A DNA stretch of 13,508 bases from JANPEZ01 sp031423155 (GTDB taxonomy: Bacteria > Actinomycetota > UBA4738 > HRBIN12), in NCBI GenBank assembly GCA_031423155.1, contig JANPEZ010000103.1, positions 1 to 13,508 on the forward strand, given 5' to 3'. Both the position numbers and the translations under genes were made by a program. Shown in pieces: positions 6,797 through 13,360 of the stretch. Each line of letters starts with the position of its first letter. Position 1 is the stretch's first letter. A model generated the notes under the pieces. That model ran no database searches, was not told where the DNA came from, and saw only the letters and a program-made list of their open reading frames with translations.

Positions 6797-6843
6797 CCTC
6801 GCCTTGATGGAAATGGCCCCTCGGCCGGGGCAGACTCACCCAG

Positions 6844-8082
6844 ATGAGCGAAGAGATCGAGGCCGAGACTACGGAGCCGGCTTGGCGGCGTAGCTGGCCG
6901 CCCATGAGCTATTGGGTCCGGTGGACACTGACGGTCGCTCTGACCGTTGCCCTCCTGCGGGCAGCCGATCAGGTTTCGAACATATTGATCATGGTGGTGA
7001 TCGCCTTCGTCATCGCTGTAGGACTCGACCCGGCCGTGCGGATGCTCGAGGGGCTGGGGATAAGGCGAGGGCTGGCGGTCGCCGTCATCTTCTTCGCCCT
7101 GGTCTTGGTCGCCGTCGGTTTCGCGATGCTCGTCGGGCCTCCTCTGGTGAGGCAGATCGGGGACCTTTCCCGTGACATCCCGACGTACTTCGAGAAACTC
7201 GCCAGCCGCCAGGACTCGATAGGTCAGTACATCCGAGATCGCGACCTCGTGAAAGGGGTCCAGGACTTCATCGCCGCGATCCCGAAGAACGTCGCTAAGT
7301 CGTTCGACACCGTGCTCGGGGTGGCGAGCAAGGTCGGAAGCCTGCTCTTCAACCTGGTCACGGTGAGCATCCTGACCATCTACTTCATGCTCGCGCTTCC
7401 GCGCATGCGACTCACCACGGCGCTGATCTTCTCGCCGAGCAGACGGGCTCAGGGTGAGAGGGTGATCGATAGGTCGATCGGCAAGATCGGCGGATACGTC
7501 GCCGGCAACCTGATCACCTCGGCCATCTGCGCGGGAACCTCGCTCATCTCCCTGCTCCTGATGGGCGTTCCATTCGCGGTTCCGCTCGCGGCCTGGGCCG
7601 GACTCGCCGATCTCATCCCTCAGGTCGGTTCCTACTTGGGGGCCGTGCCGGCCATCATCGTGGCCTTCTTCGCCTCACCGATGCTGGGGGTGGCCGTGCT
7701 GGTGTATTTCGTCCTCTACCAGCAGTTCGAGAACTACTTCCTGGTGCCCAAGGTCATGAAGGATGCCGTCGACCTTTCACCTGCCGCGGTCATCATCTCG
7801 ACGCTCGTTGCAGGATCCCTCCAGGGATTCGCCGGCGCCCTGCTTGCCCTTCCGATCGCCGCGACCATCAAGGTGATCATCTACGACGTTTGGCTGGAGA
7901 ACCGGAAGCGACAGGGAGACACGCTCGTCAAGGAAAGGCTCGAGGAAGAGGCCCGGGAAGAGGCTCTGGAGCGCGCACAGGCGGACGCCCGGGCTCGTAG
8001 GCGTCGCGGACTCATCGGGCGCATATCTGGGCGGGGTCGCGACGAGCCGCCTCCCTCGGATGAAGGCCGCCCGGACCCTTAG
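6844..8082 (+). CDS. AI-2E/PerM family membrane permease (UPF0118)
   Basis: A 412-residue polytopic membrane protein of the AI-2E transporter (PerM/YdiK) family. Two or three helices lie at the N-terminus (about 24-75 and 80-100). A soluble, partly helical stretch follows (about 105-165), then four to five more helices from about 170 to 350. The conserved signature region is WAGLADLIPQVGSYLGAVPA, followed by YFVLYQQFENYFLVPKVM and LSPAAVIISTLVAGSLQGFAGALLALP. The last 60 residues are a highly charged cytoplasmic tail of Glu/Arg-rich helix ending in Pro and Asp. Members include an exporter of the signal AI-2 and Na+/H+ antiporters, so the substrate is uncertain. The ATG at 6844 has no Shine-Dalgarno sequence; a weak CAGACT seven bases upstream may act as a leaderless -10. 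It follows the scramblase-like gene by 47 bases. Confidence 0.92.
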   Translation: MSEEIEAETTEPAWRRSWPPMSYWVRWTLTVALTVALLRAADQVSNILIMVVIAFVIAVGLDPAVRMLEGLGIRRGLAVAVIFFALVLVAVGFAMLVGPPLVRQIGDLSRDIPTYFEKLASRQDSIGQYIRDRDLVKGVQDFIAAIPKNVAKSFDTVLGVASKVGSLLFNLVTVSILTIYFMLALPRMRLTTALIFSPSRRAQGERVIDRSIGKIGGYVAGNLITSAICAGTSLISLLLMGVPFAVPLAAWAGLADLIPQVGSYLGAVPAIIVAFFASPMLGVAVLVYFVLYQQFENYFLVPKVMKDAVDLSPAAVIISTLVAGSLQGFAGALLALPIAATIKVIIYDVWLENRKRQGDTLVKERLEEEAREEALERAQADARARRRRGLIGRISGRGRDEPPPSDEGRPDP

Positions 8083-8110
8083 CATGTGGGTTCAGGCAGG
8101 GCCGAGCCCG

Positions 8111-8116
8111 TAGCAT
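8111..8116 (+). promoter_or_regulatory. Candidate leaderless -10 element for the DUF309 gene
   Basis: TAGCAT followed by six bases (gtcggc) and the ATG at 8123, the same spacing as at the ABC exporter. It is the second copy of an 11-base near-repeat, TAGCATGTnGG, whose first copy (8080-8090) includes the permease stop codon. There is no Shine-Dalgarno sequence. Confidence 0.45.
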
Positions 8117-8122
8117 GTCGGC

Positions 8123-8614
8123 ATGCCCGAAGAAGCGACAGGAAAGACCGGGGTGCCCAGCGAGCGGAGGAACAAACAGAAGCGCCCTCGGGATGAACTG
8201 GGCCGGCCGCAGCCTTGGGATGCACCCAACCTCCTGGAGCTGGAGGATTTCGACAGCCTGACGCTGGAAGAGAACCATCTGCTGGGGCTGGCTCACCTTC
8301 GGGCGGGCAGATTCTTTCCGGCGCATGAGGCCTGGGAGACAGCCTGGAAGCAGTCGAAAGGTACGGGCGATGAGGAGTTGTTCAAGGGGCTCTCCCAGAT
8401 GGGGGCCGGATACGTGCATCTCCTGCGTGGCAACGCACACGGTGCGGTGACCCTGCTGAGGAGGGCGGCCCGAAGGGTGGGCTCCTACCCGGAAGGCCGC
8501 CGCGGACTGTCTACCGGACAGATCGCCGACAGGCTGGAGGCCGACGCAGCTCGCGTCGAGGGCGGGGAACTCATACCGGGGCCGGCTGCGACGGTGGAGC
8601 CCCTCACGGTGTAG
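8123..8614 (+). CDS. DUF309 family protein
   Basis: A 163-residue soluble protein. The DUF309 signature is clear at residues 58-117. The RAGRFFPAHEAWETAW stretch has the invariant His68-Glu69 and Trp71/Trp75. EELFKGLSQMGAGYVHLLRGN and GAVTLLRRAARRV follow. The family is all-helical, and the conserved His-Glu pair suggests a metal or ligand site, but no function is established. The first 40 residues are charged and low in family signal (KTGVPSERRNKQKRPRDE) and are probably disordered. The ATG at 8123 is preceded by TAGCAT with a 6-base spacer and no Shine-Dalgarno sequence, so the message is probably leaderless and the gene has its own promoter although it is only 40 bases after the permease. 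A methyltransferase follows after 64 bases. Confidence 0.85.
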   Translation: MPEEATGKTGVPSERRNKQKRPRDELGRPQPWDAPNLLELEDFDSLTLEENHLLGLAHLRAGRFFPAHEAWETAWKQSKGTGDEELFKGLSQMGAGYVHLLRGNAHGAVTLLRRAARRVGSYPEGRRGLSTGQIADRLEADAARVEGGELIPGPAATVEPLTV

Positions 8615-8650
8615 CCTGTGTGAGCTGCGCGGACAGGCTCCGCGTGCCTG
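8613..8650 (+). other. Mutually exclusive stem-loops between the DUF309 and methyltransferase genes
   Basis: AGCCTGT (8613-8619) pairs perfectly with ACAGGCT (8633-8639) around a 13-base loop. CGCGGA (8628-8633) pairs perfectly with TCCGCG (8639-8644) around 5 bases. CAGGC (8634-8638) can also pair with GCCTG (8646-8650). The same central segment thus has competing partners, as in attenuators. No run of T follows. It could be a terminator, an attenuator or chance in GC-rich DNA. I do not recognise a known riboswitch. Confidence 0.3.
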
Positions 8651-8669
8651 AACGCCCCCGCGAAGATAT

Positions 8670-8673
8670 GAGG
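8670..8673 (+). promoter_or_regulatory. Ribosome binding site deciding the methyltransferase start
   Basis: GAGG lies five bases before ATG 8679. The alternative GTG start at 8673 would overlap it, so the ATG is preferred. Confidence 0.45.
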
Positions 8674-8678
8674 TGTCG

Positions 8679-9395
8679 ATGAGCCAGTCTGTGACCGAGA
8701 TCGAGTGGAAGGGCCGGACTGGCCCCTTCAAGCTCCTACTGAGCCCCGGCGTCTTCAGCCCAACCCACACGAGCCGCACGCTCGCGGAGGCTCTCGAGAT
8801 CGGACCTGACGACACGGTGATCGATGTCGGCTGCGGAAGCGGCGTCCTGTCTTTCGTTGCTGCCCGCTTAGGGGCCAAGCGCGTGATCGGCACCGACATC
8901 TCCGAAGCATCCGTAAGGCAGGCCACCGAGAACGCCGAGCGTCTCGGTCTGTCCGACCGGGTCGAGTTCCGCGCCGGAAGCCTGCTCGACCCGGTGCGGG
9001 ATGTGCAGGCCACCGTCCTGATCGGCGATGTTTCGGGTATCCCCGACGAGGTCGCCGAACTTACCGGTTGGTTCCCGGACGGTCATGCCGGCGGTCCCAC
9101 CGGGGCCGAGCTTCCGAAGTTGATGCTCGAGACCCTGGGCGACACCCTCGTTCGCGGCGGGCGTCTGTACCTTCCCACCGGAACGATCCAGGACGAGAAG
9201 AAGATCCTGGAGGCGGCTCGCAAGGTTTTCGGTGACAGCATGGAGGCCATCTTGGCCCGTGAGTTCCCTCTGCCGGACATCGTCGGCAAGTCTGCGGCGG
9301 TCGCTCGGATGATGAAGGAGGGGCTCCTGCACCTTCAGCTGCGGGGCACCCGGATGTTGTGGCGTCTGCAGATCTGGCGCTGCGTCCGAACCTGA
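8679..9395 (+). CDS. Class I SAM-dependent methyltransferase
   Basis: A 238-residue Rossmann-type methyltransferase. Motif I is VIDVGCGSGVLSF (47-59), which binds S-adenosylmethionine. RVIGTDISEASVRQATENAE (68-87) supplies the acidic end of strand 2, and DRVEFRAGSLLD follows. The N-terminal KLLLSPGVFSPTHTSRTLAEAL resembles the lead-in of the PrmA/HemK/small-methyltransferase group. At motif IV it reads LIGDVSGIPDEVAE instead of the NPPY/DPPY of HemK and N-methyltransferases, so it is probably not a glutamine, adenine or guanine N-methyltransferase of that type. A Gly/Pro-rich insert (WFPDGHAGGPTGAELPK) follows. The target is unknown. The start is set at ATG 8679 (GAGG upstream); GTG 8673 would add two residues. 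It is convergent with pyrE, with four bases between the stops. Confidence 0.86.
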   Translation: MSQSVTEIEWKGRTGPFKLLLSPGVFSPTHTSRTLAEALEIGPDDTVIDVGCGSGVLSFVAARLGAKRVIGTDISEASVRQATENAERLGLSDRVEFRAGSLLDPVRDVQATVLIGDVSGIPDEVAELTGWFPDGHAGGPTGAELPKLMLETLGDTLVRGGRLYLPTGTIQDEKKILEAARKVFGDSMEAILAREFPLPDIVGKSAAVARMMKEGLLHLQLRGTRMLWRLQIWRCVRT

Positions 9396-9399
9396 GCCG

Positions 9400-9918
9400 T
9401 CAGTCCTTCGGCCTGAGTACCGCCACCGCTTCAACCTTGTAGCCGGCCTGTCTAAGGTGGTCGGCCCCGCCCCTGTCGATCGCCAGGATGATGGCCTCGA
9501 TCACAGCGCCTTTCTCCCGGAGAACCTCGGCTGCTCGCTGGACCTGGTGCCCGGTCGTACTGACATCTTCGATGAGGACGGTCCGTGCACCTGCCGGGGC
9601 GTAGCCTTCCACCTGCGCGCCGGTCCCGTAGGACTTGGCCTCTTTGCGGACCACCGCGACCGGCAGGCCTGTCTGCAGGGCGACGGCTGCGACGAGTAGT
9701 GTCGCGGCACCCTCAGGTGCGGCAAGGTGGTCGGTGCCATCGGGGATCAATCCGGCGACCCTTTCTGCCAGTTCTCGAAGCAGGTCGGGACGGGTAAGGA
9801 ACAAGAACTTGTCGAAGTAGGTGCTGGAATGCCTGCCGCTCGAAAGCACGAAGTCCCCATGGAGCTCGGATGCCTCGACCAGGCGGGCCACGAGAGCGTC
9901 GTTCACGCCGGGTAGCAT
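9400..9918 (-). CDS. pyrE: Orotate phosphoribosyltransferase
   Basis: Joins orotate to PRPP to make orotidine 5'-phosphate, the fifth step of pyrimidine synthesis, in the cytoplasm. The PRPP-binding motif is TVLIEDVSTTGHQV (113-126), with the acidic pair Glu117-Asp118. The mobile catalytic loop is RKEAKSYGTGAQVEG (91-105), which identifies the orotate enzyme among phosphoribosyltransferases. The N-terminal GDFVLSSGRHSSTYFDKF matches the family's FxLsSGxxSxxYfD segment. At 172 residues it is short but within the range of the compact form. I choose ATG 9918; the frame is open to an ATG at 9990, but that adds 24 residues without family signal and would run deep into pyrD. It is back to back with pyrD, nine bases apart, so its own promoter must lie inside the pyrD coding sequence. 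I see no clear TAnnnT at the usual spacing. Confidence 0.93.
   Translation of the reverse strand: MLPGVNDALVARLVEASELHGDFVLSSGRHSSTYFDKFLFLTRPDLLRELAERVAGLIPDGTDHLAAPEGAATLLVAAVALQTGLPVAVVRKEAKSYGTGAQVEGYAPAGARTVLIEDVSTTGHQVQRAAEVLREKGAVIEAIILAIDRGGADHLRQAGYKVEAVAVLRPKD
9913..9918 (+). promoter_or_regulatory. Candidate -10 element for pyrD, overlapping the pyrE start codon
   Basis: TAGCAT with nine bases to the pyrD ATG at 9928, fitting TAnnnT and a nearly leaderless message. The last three bases (CAT) are the complement of the pyrE start codon, so polymerase bound here would occlude the pyrE start region. Confidence 0.4.
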
Positions 9919-9927
9919 AGGGCTTCG

Positions 9928-10950
9928 ATGGGTTGGTACTCGGCCGTGGGCCGTCGAGCGTTCTTCGCCCTTCCACCCGAGGCGTCCCATCGTCTGGCGA
10001 ACCTACTGCTCGGTCTTCCCCTCCCTTGGGAGCGGGTAGGTGGAGCCGTGAAGCACCCTCGCCTTGAGACGACGATGGCGGGCATCGCACTCGGCAATCC
10101 GATCGGGCTGGCCGCCGGATTCGACAAAACCTGCAAGCACTTGGACTCCCTGGGCCGCCTGGGGTTCGGCTACGTGGTCGGAGGGACGATCACGTTCGAC
10201 CCTCGGCGCGGTAACGGCAAGCCTCGGATCGTTCGGCTGAAGGATCGTGGCTCCCTCGTGAACTCGATGGGGCTTCCGAACCCGGGCGCCGTTGTGGCCG
10301 CCCACGATCTCAGCAGGACCGCCAGGGTCGTCCCCCGCGTCATCAGCCTCGCCGATGAGTCTTCGCCTAGTGCCATCCGCGCTTTCGAGCTGCTGGAGTC
10401 CCACGGGGACGCTTTCGAACTGAACGCGAGCTGCCCGAACGTCTCCTGGGGCCGTGATCAGGACAACGAGGCCCACCTGGAGGAGCTGCTAGGCGCCTTC
10501 CGTGAGCGGTCCGACAAGCCGGTGTTCGTCAAGGTGCCTCCCTTCTACAGCCAGGTGGAGCGCGATGTCGTCCTGGCGCTGGCGGGCATCTCGCAGGAGG
10601 CGGGGGCGGCGGGGATCACCTGCGCGAATACCAGACCGGTCGTCGAGCCGAGGCTCCAGGCGGGCGCCGGTGGCCTGTCGGGACGAGACCTCACGTCCGA
10701 GACCCCACGCATGGTGCGGGAGATCCGGGAAGCGACAGGAGGGGAGATCGTCATCAACGCCTGCGGAGGGATCTTCACCGCTGCCGACGCTCTAGCATGT
10801 CTGGAGGCCGGCGCCCGCACGGTGCAGATCTACACGGGGATGATCTACGAGGGACCGGGACTCGTGGGTGACATGACCGGAGCCCTGTCCGAACTTCTGG
10901 ATCAGCGGGACCTGGATCTGGCGGATCTGTCCAAGGGGCCCACGGAGTAG
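9928..10950 (+). CDS. pyrD: Dihydroorotate dehydrogenase, class 2-like with class 1-like active-site segment
   Basis: Oxidises dihydroorotate to orotate using FMN, the step before the pyrE product. The 340 residues show class 2 (membrane, quinone-linked) hallmarks. The N-terminal AFFALPPEASHRLANLLLG matches the quinone-tunnel helices, and NPIGLAAGFDK, YVVGGTITFDPRRGNGKPRIVRL, GGLSGRDL and TVQIYTGMIYEGPGLV also fit. The segment FELNASCPNVSWG (163-175) instead has Cys169 where class 2 enzymes have the catalytic Ser (SSPNT). VFVKVPPFYSQVERD (199-213) also resembles class 1 (VKLPPY) more than class 2 (KIAPDL). Lys202 and Asn234 (ITCANT) fit FMN and substrate contacts. No pyrK-type partner lies nearby. 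The start is ATG 9928, nine bases from the divergent pyrE start, with TAGCAT upstream and no Shine-Dalgarno sequence. The function is secure; the electron acceptor is probably quinone. Confidence 0.92.
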   Translation: MGWYSAVGRRAFFALPPEASHRLANLLLGLPLPWERVGGAVKHPRLETTMAGIALGNPIGLAAGFDKTCKHLDSLGRLGFGYVVGGTITFDPRRGNGKPRIVRLKDRGSLVNSMGLPNPGAVVAAHDLSRTARVVPRVISLADESSPSAIRAFELLESHGDAFELNASCPNVSWGRDQDNEAHLEELLGAFRERSDKPVFVKVPPFYSQVERDVVLALAGISQEAGAAGITCANTRPVVEPRLQAGAGGLSGRDLTSETPRMVREIREATGGEIVINACGGIFTAADALACLEAGARTVQIYTGMIYEGPGLVGDMTGALSELLDQRDLDLADLSKGPTE

Positions 10951-10955
10951 GCTTG

Positions 10956-10974
10956 CCGCCTCCGGCGTTGGCGG
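10956..10974 (+). terminator. Weak stem-loop after pyrD
   Basis: CCGCC (10956-10960) and GGCGG (10970-10974) form a 5-bp stem around nine bases, six bases after the pyrD stop and about 40 before the potA start. There is no T run. It might help end pyrD transcription, but stems of this size are common in DNA this rich in G and C. Confidence 0.22.
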
Positions 10975-11001
10975 TCAGACTTGGGCAGTTTCGTAGCCGC
11001 T

Positions 11002-11011
11002 GAGAGGGTGA
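11002..11011 (+). promoter_or_regulatory. Ribosome binding site for the PotA-like gene
   Basis: GAGAGGGTGA, close to the anti-Shine-Dalgarno complement (AGGAGGTGA), ends three bases before GTG 11015 with its purine core about seven bases away. It decides for this GTG, since no other start with a site lies before the ATPase domain. Confidence 0.5.
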
Positions 11012-11014
11012 TAG

Positions 11015-12127
11015 GTGCAGGGATCCGCTGCAGTATCTGATGAGCAGAGCGCGAAGCTGCGCGTGGCCGTCAGGTTCGAGGGGGTAGTCAAGCGCTTCGG
11101 GGATTTCGAGGCGGTCGCAGGGGTCGACCTCGATGTCTACGAGGGCGAATTCTTCTCGATGCTAGGACCCTCGGGCTCGGGGAAGACGACATGTCTCCGG
11201 ATGATCGCGGGCTTCGAGATGCCCAGCGCCGGAAGGATCCTGCTCGACGGCGTCGACGTTTCCCGCCTCGCTCCGTACGAGCGCAACGTGAACACGGTCT
11301 TCCAGGACTATGCGCTCTTCCCCCACATGAACGTGCGTGAGAACGTCGAGTACGGGCTCAAGGTCAAGAAGGTGGAACGATCCGAACGGACGCGGCGCGT
11401 GGACGAGGCGCTCGCGATGGTCAGGCTCGAGCAGTTCGGCAATCGCAAGCCGGCGGCGCTCTCGGGCGGTCAGCGGCAGCGAGTTGCGCTGTCCCGTGCC
11501 CTCGTCAACCGTCCGAAGGTCTTGCTGCTCGACGAGCCTCTCGGTGCGCTGGATCTGAAGCTCAGGCAGCAGATGCAGATCGAGCTCAAGGAGATCCAAC
11601 AGGAGGTCGGGCTCACCTTCATCTACGTCACGCACGACCAGGAGGAAGCTCTGACGATGAGCGACAGGATGGCCGTCTTCAGCGCCGGGAGGATCGAGCA
11701 GGTGGGTTCGCCCGCGGAGGTCTATGAGAGACCGGCCACGGGGTTCGTTGCCGGCTTCGTAGGAGTCTCGAACGTGCTGGAAGGGCCCGTCGCCGAGAAA
11801 CTCACTGGGTCGGCTCACGCCTTCACGGTCCGCCCGGAGAAGATCGCCATGGCCGAACCCTCCTCAGCGGTCGAGCCGGATGACTGCTCGGCAACCGGGC
11901 ACGTCCGGGAAGTCGTATACCTGGGTGCCATGACCAGATACGTTGTAGACCTGGACGGGGGGGGAAGACTGGTAGTTGTGCAGCAGAACCTGGCCACTTC
12001 GTCCATGGAGGCCCTCCAGGTCCGCGGCAGGGCCGTGCGCCTGGTCTGGAGCAAGAAGAACAACCGCGCCGTGGAAGCGGCGATAGGTTCAGATGGGTCT
12101 GCTGACCCGGAGGAGGGGGATCGATGA
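11015..12127 (+). CDS. potA: Spermidine/putrescine-type ABC importer ATPase (PotA-like)
   Basis: A 370-residue ATPase subunit that powers uptake by a binding-protein-dependent importer at the inner face of the membrane. Motifs are complete: Walker A GPSGSGKTT (51-59), Q-loop VFQDYALFPHM, signature LSGGQRQRVALSR (149-161), Walker B VLLLDEP (169-175), D-loop GALD and switch His207 (VTHDQEEA). The C-terminal region from about 240 (GFVGVSNVLEG, then FTVRPEKIAMAEP and YLGAMTRYVVDLDGG) is the TOBE regulatory domain typical of PotA and related CUT1-like ATPases. About 15 residues precede the ATPase fold. The start is GTG 11015 with a strong binding site. The last bases overlap the substrate-binding gene as ATGA. 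The binding protein's resemblance to PotD makes polyamine, or another small amine, the likeliest cargo. Related ATPases serve iron and other solutes, so cargo is inferred from the neighbour. Confidence 0.92.
   Translation: MQGSAAVSDEQSAKLRVAVRFEGVVKRFGDFEAVAGVDLDVYEGEFFSMLGPSGSGKTTCLRMIAGFEMPSAGRILLDGVDVSRLAPYERNVNTVFQDYALFPHMNVRENVEYGLKVKKVERSERTRRVDEALAMVRLEQFGNRKPAALSGGQRQRVALSRALVNRPKVLLLDEPLGALDLKLRQQMQIELKEIQQEVGLTFIYVTHDQEEALTMSDRMAVFSAGRIEQVGSPAEVYERPATGFVAGFVGVSNVLEGPVAEKLTGSAHAFTVRPEKIAMAEPSSAVEPDDCSATGHVREVVYLGAMTRYVVDLDGGGRLVVVQQNLATSSMEALQVRGRAVRLVWSKKNNRAVEAAIGSDGSADPEEGDR
12109..12117 (+). promoter_or_regulatory. Strong ribosome binding site for the binding-protein gene
   Basis: GGAGGAGGG, the best Shine-Dalgarno sequence in the window, seven bases or so before ATG 12124 and inside the end of the PotA-like gene. 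It predicts high translation of the binding protein relative to the ATPase, as is usual for importers. Confidence 0.6.
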
Positions 12128-13353
12128 ACAGGACCACGAGATGGCTCGCGGCCTTGGCGACGCTCGCTTTGGTGGGCGCCGCCTGTAGCAAGAGCTCGAC
12201 GACCGAGCCGGGCGGAGGAACGACAGCTCCGACCGTAAACGTGGTCGACACGATCGGAGAGACCGAAGGAGAACTGAACCTGATCGCTTGGCACGGCTAT
12301 ACCGAGGACGGGACAACCTATGAGAGCTACGACTGGGTCAGCCCGTTCGAGAAGCAGACCGGATGCCAAGTGAACGTCAAGTACGGCGACACCTCGGACG
12401 AGATGGTCACGCTGATGAGGCAGGGAGGCGCCTACGACGGCGTGTCGGCCTCCGGCGATGCGACCAACAGGCTGATCGCCGGTGGCAACGTTGCCGCCAT
12501 CGATCCGGCACTGTTCCCAGACTTCCCGAACGTCATCGCTCCGCTACAGCCGGAGTCGGGCACCAACAACTCGCACTACGTCGTCGATGGGTACGTCTAC
12601 GGGGTCCCCTACATGTACGGACCCAACTTCCTGATGTACAACACCGATGTCGTGGATCCCGCCCCGACGAGCTGGGACATCGTCTTCGAGCCCGGCTCTC
12701 CATACGCGGGCAAGCTGACCGCCTACGACTCGCCCATCTACATCGCCGATGCGGCCATGTACCTGATGGCGCACCAGCCCGACCTGGGCATCACGGACCC
12801 GTACGAGCTGACACCCGCGCAGCTGGACGCGGCCGTCGAGCTGCTCAAGGGTCAGTCGGACATGATCGGCAAGTACTGGGCGCTCTACACCGATGAGATC
12901 GACGGCTTCGTGGACGGCAGCATGGTTGCCGGAACCGCCTGGCCGGTGAACCTCACCTACACGAAGTCCGACGCTCCGGTGGCGGCCGCCATCCCCGATG
13001 AGGGAGTCACGGGTTGGGCCGACACCTGGATGATGAACAGCGAGGCAACGAACCCGAACTGCATGCTGGAGTGGATGAAGTACACGATGACTCCGGAAGT
13101 GCAGGCAACGGTGGGGATCTTCTACGGCGCCGCGGGTAGCAACGCCGATTCCTGCGACCTGATCGCTGAGGGTCTCGGCAAGGACGGTGCCGAGCTTATC
13201 GACACCGTCGAGTACGGGTTCTGCGGCAACGCGGACTTCCTCAACTCGATGCACCTGTGGAAGACGCCGCAGGAGACGAATGCGGCAGGCGAGAGTGGCT
13301 TCACCGACTACTCGGTGTGGTCGCAGAAGTGGACGGAGATCCGAGGGGCATAG
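12124..13353 (+). CDS. potD: PotD-like substrate-binding lipoprotein of an ABC importer
   Basis: A 409-residue extracytoplasmic binding protein. MNRTTRWLAALATLALVGAAC is a lipoprotein signal, with Cys21 as the lipidated residue, so the protein is anchored outside the membrane. A Ser/Thr/Gly linker runs to about residue 45. The fold resembles PotD/PotF: LNLIAWHGYTED (Trp56 matching the first ligand tryptophan), FEKQTGCQVNVKYGDTSDEM, GGAYDGVSASGDATNRLIAGG, YVYGVPYMYGPNFLMYNTDVV and EGVTGWADTWMMN, where Trp298 and Asp300 align by eye with the amine-binding W-x-D of PotD. This supports a polyamine-like ligand. The mature part has four further cysteines (81, 313, 344, 367), enough for two disulfides. 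It overlaps the ATPase gene (ATGA) and has a very strong binding site. No permease gene follows within the window; a large hairpin does. Confidence 0.9.
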   Translation: MNRTTRWLAALATLALVGAACSKSSTTEPGGGTTAPTVNVVDTIGETEGELNLIAWHGYTEDGTTYESYDWVSPFEKQTGCQVNVKYGDTSDEMVTLMRQGGAYDGVSASGDATNRLIAGGNVAAIDPALFPDFPNVIAPLQPESGTNNSHYVVDGYVYGVPYMYGPNFLMYNTDVVDPAPTSWDIVFEPGSPYAGKLTAYDSPIYIADAAMYLMAHQPDLGITDPYELTPAQLDAAVELLKGQSDMIGKYWALYTDEIDGFVDGSMVAGTAWPVNLTYTKSDAPVAAAIPDEGVTGWADTWMMNSEATNPNCMLEWMKYTMTPEVQATVGIFYGAAGSNADSCDLIAEGLGKDGAELIDTVEYGFCGNADFLNSMHLWKTPQETNAAGESGFTDYSVWSQKWTEIRGA

Positions 13354-13360
13354 CGCTCCC

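Noticed and set aside
6816..6831. GCCCC-tcggcc-GGGGC stem-loop between the scramblase-like and permease genes
   Set aside because: Only a 5-bp stem with no T run in a 47-base gap; too likely by chance at this base composition to call a terminator.
8615..8678. A SAM or SAH riboswitch before the methyltransferase
   Set aside because: The leader is short and I could not match the conserved core of any SAM or SAH class I know; only the generic competing stems are supported.
8012..9013. A 333-codon minus-strand frame across the DUF309 and methyltransferase genes
   Set aside because: It spans two genes with recognisable families and the gap between them; composition only.
9392..9403. CTGA-gccg-TCAG palindrome at the methyltransferase/pyrE junction
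   Set aside because: It arises mostly because two convergent TGA stops are complementary to one another; four-base arms are not evidence of a terminator.
9919..9990. Start of pyrE at 9990 (196 residues)
   Set aside because: The 24 extra residues do not match the family and would overlap pyrD; the conserved N-terminus starts near ATG 9918.
70..13353. A single polyamine-to-GABA breakdown pathway joining gabT with the potA-potD importer
   Set aside because: The two lie about 10 kb apart with unrelated genes between, and no putrescine oxidase, gamma-glutamylputrescine or succinate-semialdehyde enzyme is present, so the sequence does not support a joint system.
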